From assembly GCA_965216035.1 (NCBI GenBank), contig CBDCFM010000021.1:310001-374000 (forward strand): 64,000 nt of DNA, in the 5' to 3' direction. Shown piece by piece: positions 45,801-55,680 of this stretch (position 1 is its first letter; the number at the start of each line of letters is the position of its first letter). The notes under the pieces were generated by a model. The model had not been told where the DNA came from and made no database searches. It was given only the letters and a program-made list of their open reading frames with translations. Both the position numbers and the translations under genes were made by a program. This DNA is from G963664115 sp965216035 (lineage in GTDB: Bacteria > Acidobacteriota > Terriglobia > 20CM-2-55-15).

Positions 45801-47975
45801 ATGAAACTAAGGCAGTGGGTTTTAATGATCGCACTGGTTTTATGTCTCTCCGTGGCCGTGGCCGTGGGCGCGGGGGCTCAACACGAGCAGCCCCAGCCGG
45901 GCGGATACGGGCAGGCAAATCTGATGGCCCTCGCGAGCGCTCCGGAGAATTTGATGGCGCCATATCAGGCGGCCGGGCAAGCCGGGGCTGCATCGGGGGC
46001 TCCCCCCCGACCGAGTGAGGCAACACGGGCCGCGGTGGCGAGACGACAGCCGGTCCGCACAATCCATGACGCCCGGCATGTGTTTGCCGCTATTGACGTC
46101 GACCCCATCCGGAATGAACTCATCGCGGGCGACGAGAATAATTTCAGCATCGTCGTCTACGACCGGATGACGAATACACCTCCAGCCGCAGCGTTCAGCG
46201 AACCCCGGCGGGTGATTCAGGGCGAGAACACTTTCCTGGAGTACGTTTGCGGCATCTATGTCGACCCGGAGAGCGGCGACATCTATGCCATCAACAATGA
46301 CACGCTGAATTGGATGACGGTATGGGGCCGTGACGCTCAAGGTAATGCGGAGCCAAAGAGGAAACTGGCCACACCCCACACGACCGTCCGGATGGCCATT
46401 GATGAAGCGACCCAGGAAATCTTCATGACGGTCCAGGATGACCATGCGGTCTCGGTCTTTCGGAAAGCGGCTCAGGACGAAGAGTCGCCGGTGCGGCTGA
46501 TCCAGGGGCCGGCCACCCAATTGGCCGATCCCCATGGGATCGCCGTGGACTCGAACGCGGGCCTGCTTTATGTCACCAACTGGGGCACGGTGGCGGACCG
46601 CTTCTATGACCTCGGGGTGACAACAAGAGGTCAGGGAGATGGAAAAGCCAACTGGCCGGCCGGGCGCGAAGCCAACATTCCGGGGTCGGGAAGGAATCAG
46701 CCGCCCTCCGTTACCGTGTACCGCAAGGATGGGGCCGGCAATGTCGCCCCATTGCAAGTGATCCAGGGCCCCAACACTCTGCTGAACTGGCCGACCGATA
46801 TAGCGGTGCATCCGGGACGGGGCGAGATTTTCGTCGCGAATGACACCGGCCACACGGTGACGGTTTACCGGGCCGATGCGGACGGCAACGCCACTCCTGT
46901 TCGAGTCCTTCGGGGTCCCAACACGTTGATCGAACATCCTGTCGGGGTGAAGGTGGACCTCGCGAACGACGAGCTGTGGGTCGCCAATCTGGGCAGTCAC
47001 TCCGCGACCGTGTACGACATAACAGCCGACGGGGACGCCACCCCGAAGCGCGTGATTCGCAGCGGTCCCGCCGACTCGCGCGGGCCCATGTTGGCCAATG
47101 TCCATACGATCACGTTCGACTCCCGGCGCGGGGAGATACTGGGCTCCAACTGAGTGGGCCACCCGCAAATTGCGGCATTCGCCAGGCTGGCGGATGGAGG
47201 CACACAGGCGACGCGGTCCATTGCCGGACAAAATACGCTCTTCAGCCGAACGATTCACGGCATGGACTACGACCCGGTGAGGGATGAAATCGTCGTGCCG
47301 CGTTGGTATAACTTTTCCATTCTCACCTTCAGCGCAGACGCGGATGGCGATGCGGCGCCCGTCCGCCAGATTATGGGACCCCGCACGCAACTGGTGAATT
47401 CTCAGCGCGTGGCCGTCGATCCCGTAAATGGAGAGCTTTTCGTTCCCCAACCTCGCCGGGTGCTGGTCTTCGACCGGGACGCCGACGGCGATGTGGCGCC
47501 CATCCGGATCCTGGAGGGACCCGATACGGGCTTGCTTGGGGAGGGCCGGGTAGCGGTCGACCCCGTGCACGACGTCCTGGTCGTCTCGGGTGGCGGCGGC
47601 ATCCGAATATTCGATCGCACAGCTTCGGGCAACACGCCGCCGCTCCGGGTCATCACCGGTGGCGGTGGGGTCAGGGCGATCAATCCGGAGAACGGGATGA
47701 TTTTCGGAACCGGATCTGTCGATATCGAGCCGGATCCTGAACTGCCTCCCGAAGTCCGATCCCTCCAGGGGCGATACAGCCTGTCAGACTACGTGGGTGT
47801 GTGGAGCGTTTTCGATGACGGTCCCGTTCCGCCCCGGTTTACGATTGGCGGGCCGAACATCCTCCTGAAGGATGTCCGTGGCATTGCCGTCGATGTCAGG
47901 AACCAGAACGTCATCGTGTCCGACAAGACACACAACGCGATATTTACGTTCAACGTCCCGGAAGCCTTCCAGTAG
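45801..47975 (+). CDS. predicted selenoprotein: secreted beta-propeller 2 with in-frame UGA (Sec451)
   Basis: The start is ATG 45801, behind GAGGAG, then a signal peptide (MKLRQWVLMIALVLCLSVAV). Blades of the type VRVLRGPNTLIEHPVGVKVD...DELWVANLGSHSATVY fill the protein. The only internal stop is TGA 47151-47153, in EILGSN-U-VGHPQIAAFAR. The frame continues without break through more blades (DEIVVPRWYNFSILTF, DGDVAPIRILEGPDTG) to TAG 47973-47975; total 724 residues. The mature chain has exactly one Cys (Cys150, EYVCGIY) plus the predicted Sec, suggesting a Cys-Sec redox pair. A SECIS-like hairpin follows the UGA. It is most similar to 48345 and more distant from 20382. Without recoding, translation would stop mid-blade. 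Confidence 0.87.
47176..47196 (+). promoter_or_regulatory. candidate SECIS hairpin of selenopropeller 2
   Basis: A nine-pair stem (CATTCGCCA with TGGCGGATG, one U-G pair) closes on a GGC loop at 47185-47187, 31 nt after the UGA. The bases from UGA to +42 differ from the third paralog at a single position, although synonymous changes are common just outside. Confidence 0.7.
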
Positions 47976-48015
47976 CTTCCGGACGCTTATCGGTTCGCCG
48001 TCGCTTAAAACGAAA

Positions 48016-48046
48016 CCGGCCCGTCTCCGATCGGAGGCGGGACCGG
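48016..48046 (+). terminator. probable terminator after selenopropeller 2
   Basis: A long GC-rich hairpin: CCGG (48016-48019) with CCGG (48043-48046), then CCCGTCTCC with GGAGGCGGG around GATC, with one bulged A. The following sequence is only weakly T-rich, so the intrinsic type is probable but not classical. Confidence 0.55.
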
Positions 48047-48260
48047 CTTCCCTTCCGATGAGGAATGGCGCTTCCTAGTATTTTTCCCCCGTGCTTCCCA
48101 CCCGAAAAGGCGTAGGAAAAAGAACACGTATCTGATTTCATTCGTCCGCCTGCCGCTCCCCGATCCGGCCGAGAATGCCGACTTTGTCGCAGTCACTGAG
48201 CGCATTGCTGAACGCGTGGCCAAGTTGAACAAACGGGGTATGCACCTCACGCCATAGTTC

Positions 48261-48290
48261 TTGACAGCAAAGATCGAAAGACCCTAGGGT
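48261..48290 (+). promoter_or_regulatory. predicted promoter box of selenopropeller 3
   Basis: TTGACA (48261-48266), 18 bp, then TAGGGT (48285-48290), preceded by ATAGTTC. The arrangement is conserved with 45717-45747. The -35 is consensus, the -10 is poor, so an activator may be needed. Confidence 0.45.
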
Positions 48291-48344
48291 TAGCCACACG
48301 AAGGATCCAAATATTAAACCCTCGGGAATGGAGGAGGACTCCAG

Positions 48345-50372
48345 ATGAATCCAAGGCAGTGGGTGTTAATGATCGCGCTGGTTTTATGTCTGTCGGTGGC
48401 CGTGGGCGCGCTGCCTCAACAAGCGCAGCCGGGCCCGCCCCCCAGGCCGAGTGAGGCGGTAAAGGCGGAGGTGGCGAGAAGACCGCCGGTCCGCACGATC
48501 CATGACGCCCGACATGTGTTTGCTGCCATTGACGTCGACCCCATCCGGAACGAACTCGTCGCGGGCGACGAGAATAATTTCAGCATCGTCGTCTACGACC
48601 GGATGACGAATACACCGCCAGCCGCGGCGTTCAGCGAACCCCGGCGGGTGATTCAGGGAGAGAACACCTTCCTGGAGTACATTTGCGGAATCTATATCGA
48701 CCCGGAGAACGGCGACATCTATGCGATCAACAATGACACCTTGAATTGGATGACGGTGTGGGGCCGTGACGCCCAAGGCAATGTGGCGCCGAAGAGGAAA
48801 CTCGCCACGCCCCACACGACCGTCCGGATGACCACCGATGAAGCAAGCCAGGAAATCTTCATGACAGTCCAGGATGATCATGCGGTCTCGGTATTCCGGA
48901 AATCAGCCGAGGACGAAGAGCCGCCGGTGCGGCTGATCCAGGGGCCGGCCACGCGAATGGCCGATCCCCATGGGATCGCCCTGGATACGAACACGGGCCT
49001 GATTTATGTCACCAACTGGGGCACGGCGGCGGATCGTTATTATGACGAAGACACGCCAGCCGTCTTCAATCGTGGCACTGGAAAACCCAACTGGCCCGTA
49101 TCGCGGTTAGCCAACATTCCGGGATCGGGACGGACCGAGCCGCCCTCCATTACCGTGTACCGCAAGGACGCCGCGGGTAATGCCCGGCCATTGCAAGTGA
49201 TCCAGGGTCCCAACACCGGGCTGAACTGGCCGACGGATATTGCAGTCCATCCGGGCCGGGGCGAAATCTTCGTCGCGAATGACACCGGCCACACGGTGAC
49301 CGTGTACCGGGCCGATGCGGATGGCAACGCCTCGCCTATTCGAGTCCTCCAGGGTCCCAACTCGTTGATTAAGTTCCCTGTCGGGGTGAAGGTGGACCTC
49401 ACGAACGACGAGCTGTGGGTCGCCAATCTGGGCAGTCACTCCGCGACCGTGTATGACATTGCGGCGGACGGGGATGCCACCCCGAAACGCGTGATTCGCA
49501 GCGGTCCCGCCGACTCCACCGGACCCATGCTGGCCAATGTCCATACGATCGCCTACGACACCCGGCGCGAGGAAATCCTGGGCTCCAACTGAGTGGGCCA
49601 CCCGCAGATTGCGGCATTCGCCAGGCTGGCGGATGGGAGCACACAGGCGACGCGGTCCATTGCCGGACAGAATACTAATTTCACGCGCACGATTCACGAC
49701 ATGGCCTACGACCCGGTGCGCGACGAAATCCTCGTACCCGGCTGGTATAACTTTTCCATTCTCACTTTCAGGGCAGACGCGGATGGCGACGCAGCGCCCG
49801 TGCGCCGGATTATGGGCCCCCGCACCCAACTGGTGAATAGCCAGCGCGTGGCGATCGATCCCGTAAACGGAGAGATATTCGTTCCTCAAGTCCGCCGGGT
49901 GCTGGTCTTCGACCGGGACGCGGACGGCGATGTGGCTCCCATCCGGATCCTGGAAGGACCCGATACCGGGTTGGTTGGGGAGGGCCGGGTGACGGTCGAC
50001 CCCGTGCACGATCTCATGATCGTCTCGGGCGGTGACGACCTCCGGATCTTCGATCGCACCTCTTCGGGCAACACGCCCCCGCTCCGGGTCATCACTGAAA
50101 CCGGGGCGTCGAGGATGACCGTCAATCCGGAGAGCGGGATGATTTTCGGAAACGTTGGAGGCGGCGGGCGATTCGGCCTGGACGACTACGTCGGTGTGTG
50201 GAGCGTCTTCGACGACGGTCCCGCTCCTCCCCGGTTAACAATCGGCGGGCCGAACTTCCTTTTGAAGGACGTCCGTGGCATTACCCTCGATGTCAGGAAT
50301 CAGAACGTGATCGTGTCCGACAAGACCCACAACGCGATATTTACATTCCACGTCCCGGAAGCCTTCCAGTAG
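48345..50372 (+). CDS. predicted selenoprotein: secreted beta-propeller 3 with in-frame UGA (Sec416)
   Basis: The start is ATG 48345, behind GGAGGAGG. Signal peptide MNPRQWVLMIALVLCLSVAV. It is a close paralog of 45801 lacking a 30-40 residue spacer after the signal. TGA 49590-49592 lies in EILGSN-U-VGHPQIAAFAR, and the frame runs on to TAG 50370-50372; total 675 residues. Blade repeats after the UGA are as regular as before it (DEILVPGWYNFSILTF, DGDVAPIRILEGPDTG, NQNVIVSDKTHNAIFTF). The mature chain has one Cys (Cys114, EYICGIY) plus the predicted Sec. Many synonymous differences from paralog 2 show selection on the protein on both sides of the UGA. Confidence 0.87.
49615..49635 (+). promoter_or_regulatory. 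candidate SECIS hairpin of selenopropeller 3
   Basis: Identical nine-pair stem and GGC loop (49624-49626) as in paralog 2, 31 nt downstream of the UGA. The core CGCCA-GG(C/T)-TGGCG is common to all three genes. Confidence 0.7.
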
Positions 50373-50445
50373 CTTCTGGACGCCTTCGGGTTGCCGTCAT
50401 GTCAAACGAAACCGGCCCTTCTGCAATGGGATGCACGGCCGACTT

Positions 50446-50462
50446 CCCTTCCGGAGGAAGGG
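50446..50462 (+). terminator. possible terminator hairpin after selenopropeller 3
   Basis: Seven-pair stem CCCTTCC with GGAAGGG around GGA, about 75 bp after the stop codon. No U-tract follows, so the role is uncertain. Confidence 0.35.
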
Positions 50463-50543
50463 CGGTTTCCCTTCCGATGACGGATGACGCTCGGTCGCAT
50501 TGTTTCCCGGTTTCTGGCTGCGTCTTGGCCCTGAGAAAATCCA

Positions 50544-51371
50544 ATGATCATACAGTCCCCGCAGCAAGGCCAGACTGATGACCGACGCTTCGTGATTAAG
50601 CTTGAAGAGCACCTCGAACTAGTGGGTCAATTGGCGCAATCCTTCGGCAACGCGGAGTTCCGCTTTCCGTCCCCGCGCGAAGAGTTTCTCTACGCCTGCC
50701 GCTGGCACGATCGGGGCTGGCGTGACCTGGATGACAACCCGCCGCTCGATCCCCGGACCGGTCTTCCGTATAACCTGATCGAGACGCCCATCCCAACCAT
50801 CGTCCTCACCGGCGCGCGCTCACCCGAGCACAACGAAGCCCACCATCCATATTGCGGACTGATCGACAGCATGCACATCTGGGGTCTCTACAACGGTCGC
50901 TACGGGATGTCGGACAAGGTACTGATCGACACCTTCACGGAGGCGGACCGGACACTCGTGAACTGCATGCTGGACGGGGAGCGCCAGCGGCAGATCCGGC
51001 TCAAAGCCGCCCTCGCCGACAATCCCGAGACGGCGTCGTGGGTCGAGGAGAGGCGGCTGTTCACCCACTACAAGCTGCTCCAGTTCTTCGACACGTTCGC
51101 GCTCTATTTCAACTGCACCCACTCATCGGGACGCGGGGGGGCGACGTTCCCGAACGTGCCCCGCGACGTGGACGACGACGTTGAGATCCGGGTTCACCCG
51201 GAGGGCGGGGGGACCTACAAGGTCGAGCCCTATCCGTTCTCGGAGGACCCGCTGGAAATCTGGTTTCAGGGACGCTTCCTCAAGCCCTGTGTCGAGGGCA
51301 AGCGACCCGACATGGCAGCCGTGATGCGGGACACGCCGGTGGAGCCCCAGGCTGCCATTCTCTTTGCATAG
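50544..51371 (+). CDS. DUF3891 family protein
   Basis: Predicted 275 residues from ATG 50544. Sequence shows a conserved HD-like pattern: an early EEHLELVGQLAQSFGN, then ACRWHDRGWRDLDDNPPLDP, HNEAHHPYCGL and LLQFFDTFALYFNC. The His/Asp pairs suggest a metal-dependent site related to HD hydrolases, but the family has no established activity. It follows the selenopropellers after 170 bp on the same strand, possibly as an independent unit. Confidence 0.75.
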   Translation: MIIQSPQQGQTDDRRFVIKLEEHLELVGQLAQSFGNAEFRFPSPREEFLYACRWHDRGWRDLDDNPPLDPRTGLPYNLIETPIPTIVLTGARSPEHNEAHHPYCGLIDSMHIWGLYNGRYGMSDKVLIDTFTEADRTLVNCMLDGERQRQIRLKAALADNPETASWVEERRLFTHYKLLQFFDTFALYFNCTHSSGRGGATFPNVPRDVDDDVEIRVHPEGGGTYKVEPYPFSEDPLEIWFQGRFLKPCVEGKRPDMAAVMRDTPVEPQAAILFA

Positions 51372-51505
51372 AAGTGGCATAGAATCGCTTCCGATTAGAG
51401 TGGCACCGCCTTTGAATTGAGGGGCCGCATAGCGGAGTCGAAATCAGCAGCAATGGAGGGTCGGACGCAGTTCACGAACCGACGGGAAAGCGTTGGGAAG
51501 GCTTG

Positions 51506-51511
51506 TTGACA
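51506..51511 (+). promoter_or_regulatory. possible -35 box upstream of the SGIW gene cluster
   Basis: A consensus TTGACA lies 114 bp before ATG 51625. No convincing -10 follows at 16-18 bp (AGAGAT is the nearest), so this is only a weak candidate. The 51372-51624 interval holds no gene. Confidence 0.25.
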
Positions 51512-51624
51512 CTGACCAATTTGTTATGAGAGATTAAGCTTGTTTAAATCCCACTAAGTGCCTATAGACTGAGGTCGGAGCGCAGGAAGTCCTGCAGATG
51601 GCTCTGGGGACGGAGAGACCTTCG

Positions 51625-52530
51625 ATGGACAGCGGGTTGAAAGTCGCAACTTTGGCCGTGGTGACGACCATCGTCATCGGATTGACGTCTGCGTCGGTCG
51701 CGACCGCGGGCCAGACGCTGTCGGGTGACTCGTTTCCGCCTTACACAGCCCCACGAACCCCGGACGGCAGACCCGACCTGAGCGGAATCTGGCAGTCTTT
51801 CACGACAGCGAACCGGAATATTCTGGCGCATTCGGCACAGCCGGGGGCGTATTCCGAACTCCTGGGCGCGTGGGGCGCGAGTCGAGGGGGACATAGCATC
51901 GTCGAGGGCAACGAAGTGCCGTACCAGCCGTGGGCGGTGGCCCAGCAGAGAGAGAATTACGAAAACCGAACGGTCGTGAACGTCACGAACGACCCCAGTC
52001 GCTTCGACACGGGCGACCCGGAACTCCAGTGTTATCGGGCTGGCGTGCCGCGCGCCAACTACATGCCGTATCCGCTTCAGATTTTTCAGACGCCCGAGCA
52101 GATGCTAATCGTGTACGAGTACAAGGGTGCGGACCGCACGATTTACATGGATTCCGATCAAGAGGCACCCGGTGATACGTGGATGGGTTGGTCAAATGGC
52201 CACTGGGAGGGCGATACGCTGGTCGTCGACGTAACGGGATTCAACGGCCACACCTGGTTCGACCGGGCCGGGAATTTCCACAGTGACGCCCTGCACGTAG
52301 TCGAGCGCTGGACGCGGGTCAGCGCCTACCACATGAGGTATGAAGCGACTATCGAGGATCCGAACGTGTTCACGAGACCTTGGAAGATGAGCTTTATGCT
52401 CTATCGGCAGGTGGAGGAGAATGCCCAACTCATCGAATTCAATTGCGTGCCTTTTGTAGAAGAGTTGATGTACGGGCCGCTCGGTTTTTTGGGCAGTCAA
52501 GGAACAAAAAATCAAGAGCCGGACGACTAG
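51625..52530 (+). CDS. secreted 'SGIW' family protein
   Basis: Predicted 301 residues from ATG 51625 (MDSGLKVATLAVVTTIVIGL), a signal peptide ending near ATAGQ. Family motifs: RTPDGRPDLSGIW, SNGHWEGDTLVVDVTGFN, HSDALHVVERWTR and YEATIEDPNVFTRPW. The family is frequent in Acidobacteriota genomes and lacks an assigned function. Its position next to DUF6152 recurs in locus 17396-20052. The stop is 12 bp before the next gene, indicating an operon. Confidence 0.8.
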   Translation: MDSGLKVATLAVVTTIVIGLTSASVATAGQTLSGDSFPPYTAPRTPDGRPDLSGIWQSFTTANRNILAHSAQPGAYSELLGAWGASRGGHSIVEGNEVPYQPWAVAQQRENYENRTVVNVTNDPSRFDTGDPELQCYRAGVPRANYMPYPLQIFQTPEQMLIVYEYKGADRTIYMDSDQEAPGDTWMGWSNGHWEGDTLVVDVTGFNGHTWFDRAGNFHSDALHVVERWTRVSAYHMRYEATIEDPNVFTRPWKMSFMLYRQVEENAQLIEFNCVPFVEELMYGPLGFLGSQGTKNQEPDD

Positions 52531-52542
52531 GAGGGATGTGCG

Positions 52543-53661
52543 ATGGGTACTGGAAGGTGGGTGCCATGGCGTGTTTCGATGCTCGCCGTGGCGGTGATTC
52601 CGTGGGCGCCGCTATCGGTCGGGGGCCAGGCCCCGCCGTCCGCCCTCGTCAACCAGGGGTCAGAGGAGACCGTGGAGGCGGCCCGAGCGGCTTCCCCGCG
52701 CACGTCGGAAGAGACGTTTGCGTATTTCGAAGATGAGGTCGACGCGGTGCTCGCCGATGCAATCCGGCGGGTCTGGGATCCCACCCAGCCTCGAGGAAGC
52801 TCCCCCCGTACCGGGTGGGGCGATCCGGACCTGCGGGGATACTGGTCGAACATTGCCTATACGCCCTTGGAACGACCCGACGAACTCGGTGCGCGGGGGC
52901 TGTACACGGTACCCGAAGCGATCGAGGCGTTCCAGGCACACGTCTCCAGGGATGCATCGGTCGATCCGGCAACCGTGCATTATGATTGGACGGAGTTCGG
53001 GATGGACGCCTGGCAGAGCCCGATCCGACCCAACCGCCGTACGGCGCTGATCGTGGATCCGCCCGACGGGAAGCTTCCCGCTTTGACGCCGGAGGGGCGG
53101 GAACGATTACAGGCACAGGCGAGGGTTGACACGCTGGAATCGCGGAGCCTGTACGAGCGTTGCATCACCGGGAGCCAGGGACCGCCAAGAATTCCTGGCA
53201 ACCAGCAAACCGGTGAGTCTCAGATCGTCCAGACGCCGGACCACGTGGTGCTCCTGACGCAGTCGAACAGTGACGTGCGGATCATTCCCCTGGATGGACG
53301 CCCGCGTTCTCCAGCGAGCAGCCGCGCTTGGTTGGGGGACTCTCGCGGCCACTGGGAGGGCGATACGCTCGTCGTTCGGACAACAAACTTTCATGAGAAG
53401 CTAAAATGGCGGGGAGCCGCGGGCAACCTGCACCTCGTCGAACGCTTCACCCGAATTGACGGAGACACACTTCTCTACGAAGTCACCATCACCGATCCGA
53501 CGACGTGGGAGGCGCCATGGACAGTGGAGGTTCCCTGGCCGAGAATGGAACCGCCCGGGCTGTTCGAGTTTGCGTGCCACGAGCAAAACTATGGGATCAT
53601 CAACGTGATGAGAGGGGTGCAAGTTCGGGCGACCGAATACGACGCCGAGTTGGCGCAGTGA
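52543..53661 (+). CDS. secreted 'SGIW'-related protein, tandem paralog A
   Basis: Predicted 372 residues from ATG 52543, behind AGGAGGG. Signal peptide through PLSVGGQA. It lacks the exact SGIW block (has DPDLRGYWSN instead) but keeps SRGHWEGDTLVVRTTNF, LHLVERFTRIDGDTLLYEVT and ITDPTTWEAPW. It is nearly identical to 53738-54844. Each copy is preceded by the same tail of the upstream gene (NQEPDD). Confidence 0.8.
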   Translation: MGTGRWVPWRVSMLAVAVIPWAPLSVGGQAPPSALVNQGSEETVEAARAASPRTSEETFAYFEDEVDAVLADAIRRVWDPTQPRGSSPRTGWGDPDLRGYWSNIAYTPLERPDELGARGLYTVPEAIEAFQAHVSRDASVDPATVHYDWTEFGMDAWQSPIRPNRRTALIVDPPDGKLPALTPEGRERLQAQARVDTLESRSLYERCITGSQGPPRIPGNQQTGESQIVQTPDHVVLLTQSNSDVRIIPLDGRPRSPASSRAWLGDSRGHWEGDTLVVRTTNFHEKLKWRGAAGNLHLVERFTRIDGDTLLYEVTITDPTTWEAPWTVEVPWPRMEPPGLFEFACHEQNYGIINVMRGVQVRATEYDAELAQ

Positions 53662-53737
53662 TCCACCCGGGGACTTACAGATCATCGAACGGCCAGAGCC
53701 GAGAAAATCAAGAGCCGGACGATTAGGAGGGGGTGCG

Positions 53738-54844
53738 ATGGGTAGTGCGGCGTGGGTGCCATGGCGTGTTTCGATGCTCGTGCTGGCGGTAATGATGTGG
53801 GCGCCGCTACCGGCCGGGGGCCAGGCCCCGCCGTCCGCGCTCATCAACCAGGGGTCAGAGGAAACCGTGGAGGCGGCCCGGGCGGCTTCCCCGCGCACGT
53901 CGGAAGAGACGTTTGCGTACTTCGAAGATGAGGTCGACGCGGTGCTCGCCGAAGCAACCCGTCGCGTGTGGGATCCCACCCAACCTCGAGGAAGCTCCCC
54001 ACGTACCCTGTGGGGCGACCCGGACCTTGGGGGATACTGGTTGAACGTTGCCTATACGCCCTTGGAACGACCCGACGCGCTCGCTGGGAAGCCGCTGTAC
54101 ACGATCGAGGCGTTCCAGGCACGTGTCACCAGAGATGCAGCGGTCGATCCGGCAACCGTGCACTATGATTGGACGGAGTTCGGGATGGACATCTGGCAGA
54201 GCCCGGTTGGACCGAACCGCCGCACGGCGCTGATCGTAGATCCGCCCGACGGGAAGCTTCCCGCCTTGACTCCGGAGGGGCGGGAACGATTGCAATCGCA
54301 GGCAAGGCTGGACACTCTCGAATCCCGGAGCTTGTATGAGCGATGCATCTCCGGGAACCAGAGCCCACCAGGAATTCCTTTCACCCAGCAAACCGGTGAG
54401 GCACAGATCGTCCAGACGCCGGACCACGTGGTGCTGATCATGCAGTCGAACAGTGACGTGCGGATCATTCCCCTGGATGGGCGCCCACATTCTCCAGCAA
54501 GTATTCGAGCCTGGTTGGGGGACTCACGCGGCCACTGGGAGGGGGACACACTCGTCGTTCGGACGACAAACTTCCATGAGAAGCGAAAATGGCGGGGAGC
54601 CGCGGGCGACCTGCACCTCGTCGAACGCTTCACACGAATTGATGGGGACACGCTTCTTTACGAAGTCACCATCACCGATCCGACGACGTGGGAGGCACCA
54701 TGGACAGTGGAGTTTCCGTGGCCGAAAATGGAACCGCCCGGGCTCTTCGAGTTTGCGTGCCACGAGCAAAATTATGGGATCATCAACGTGATGAGAGGGG
54801 TGCAGGTTCGGGCGACCGAATACGAAACCGAGTTGGCGCGGTGA
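53738..54844 (+). CDS. secreted 'SGIW'-related protein, tandem paralog B
   Basis: Predicted 368 residues from ATG 53738, behind AGGAGGG. It differs from paralog A by small indels and scattered substitutions. Motifs are the same. The short spacer before it carries a copied fragment of the 3' end of gene 51625, and the sequence after both copies (CACCCGGGGAC) is also repeated. This shows a direct tandem duplication. Confidence 0.8.
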   Translation: MGSAAWVPWRVSMLVLAVMMWAPLPAGGQAPPSALINQGSEETVEAARAASPRTSEETFAYFEDEVDAVLAEATRRVWDPTQPRGSSPRTLWGDPDLGGYWLNVAYTPLERPDALAGKPLYTIEAFQARVTRDAAVDPATVHYDWTEFGMDIWQSPVGPNRRTALIVDPPDGKLPALTPEGRERLQSQARLDTLESRSLYERCISGNQSPPGIPFTQQTGEAQIVQTPDHVVLIMQSNSDVRIIPLDGRPHSPASIRAWLGDSRGHWEGDTLVVRTTNFHEKRKWRGAAGDLHLVERFTRIDGDTLLYEVTITDPTTWEAPWTVEFPWPKMEPPGLFEFACHEQNYGIINVMRGVQVRATEYETELAR

Positions 54845-54918
54845 ACCACCCGGGGACCTACATATCATCGAATGGCCCAGAGCCGAGCGGTCGGACTTAA
54901 CGGGCCACGGGAGCCGTC

Positions 54919-55347
54919 ATGCGGAAAGTTATCACGATAGTTTGTACGATTGTTGCCGGTACTGTGTTGCTGTTCTCAGCGCCGGTTATGGCACATCATT
55001 CGTTTGCAGCAGCCTACGACGAGAACAGGCCCGTAAACCTGCAGGGAGTGGTCACAACGGTGGAGTTGGTCAATCCGCACTCCTGGATCTGGATGGATGT
55101 GACCGGCGAAGACGGCACAGTGACCAACTGGGGCCTGGAAGGAGGGCCACCGATTAACCTCTTCAGAAACGGTGTGACGAAGAACACCTTGCCGGTTGGA
55201 TCCGAGATCAAGGTCTTTGCGTATCAGGCCAAAAGCGGAGAAAGCAAAGGCGTCGCGGTGTTCTTCGAGTACCTGGATGGGCGGAAGGTGTTCATGGGCG
55301 GTTCTGCCCCGGGCGCTGATGGTAATCCGACCCCGCGTACCCGCTAG
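54919..55347 (+). CDS. DUF6152 family secreted protein
   Basis: Predicted 142 residues from ATG 54919. Signal peptide MRKVITIVCTIVAGTVLLFS ends before AHHSFAAAYDENRPVNLQG. The rest shows the DUF6152 core (VELVNPHSWIWMDVTGEDG, LPVGSEIKVFAYQAKSG). It is a paralog of 19669-20052. It closes the SGIW operon and precedes the DUF6644 genes. Confidence 0.87.
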   Translation: MRKVITIVCTIVAGTVLLFSAPVMAHHSFAAAYDENRPVNLQGVVTTVELVNPHSWIWMDVTGEDGTVTNWGLEGGPPINLFRNGVTKNTLPVGSEIKVFAYQAKSGESKGVAVFFEYLDGRKVFMGGSAPGADGNPTPRTR

Positions 55348-55680
55348 AGTTTCAGCCGGAAAAGGTCCACCCGCTTGAGGTCGGTCAGTGCCCACAGTGC
55401 CAGTGCCCTCGCAGCCCGTGCAAGAAGTCTTGAGGGCCGAGGGCCAGACGGGGCTGGATTTCAGGAGACCACGACGCTGCAATGCGCATTGATTGAGAGG
55501 ACTCGGCGACAACGAAGACGACCCCGTACCGCCCGAACCCTTTGGGCCGATGGGGGTTGGCGGCGACCTCTTTGTCACTCGCCACTCATGATGGGTGAGC
55601 ATCACTTCGCGGCTCGCTCCACGACCTCGCCGCCAAGACCCATCGGCGTTTCGCCGTCTATGTATAGGACGGGGCACTAG
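55348..55680. other. intergenic, no gene recognised
   Basis: Open frames exist on both strands but show no family features or ribosome sites. It may contain the promoter of the DUF6644 operon; I see no consensus box. Confidence 0.4.

Noticed and set aside
45840..47570. 576-codon minus-strand open frame opposite selenopropeller 2
   Set aside because: Antisense shadow of a high-GC repeat gene. No family features, and the sense strand encodes a clear propeller.
49107..50009. 300-codon minus-strand frame opposite selenopropeller 3
   Set aside because: Shadow frame produced by the same repeats as in 45840-47570.
20382..50372. TGA read as Trp (alternative genetic code)
   Set aside because: Many genes in the window end in TGA with intact neighbours (645, 6591, 19505 and others), and TGG is used normally for Trp.
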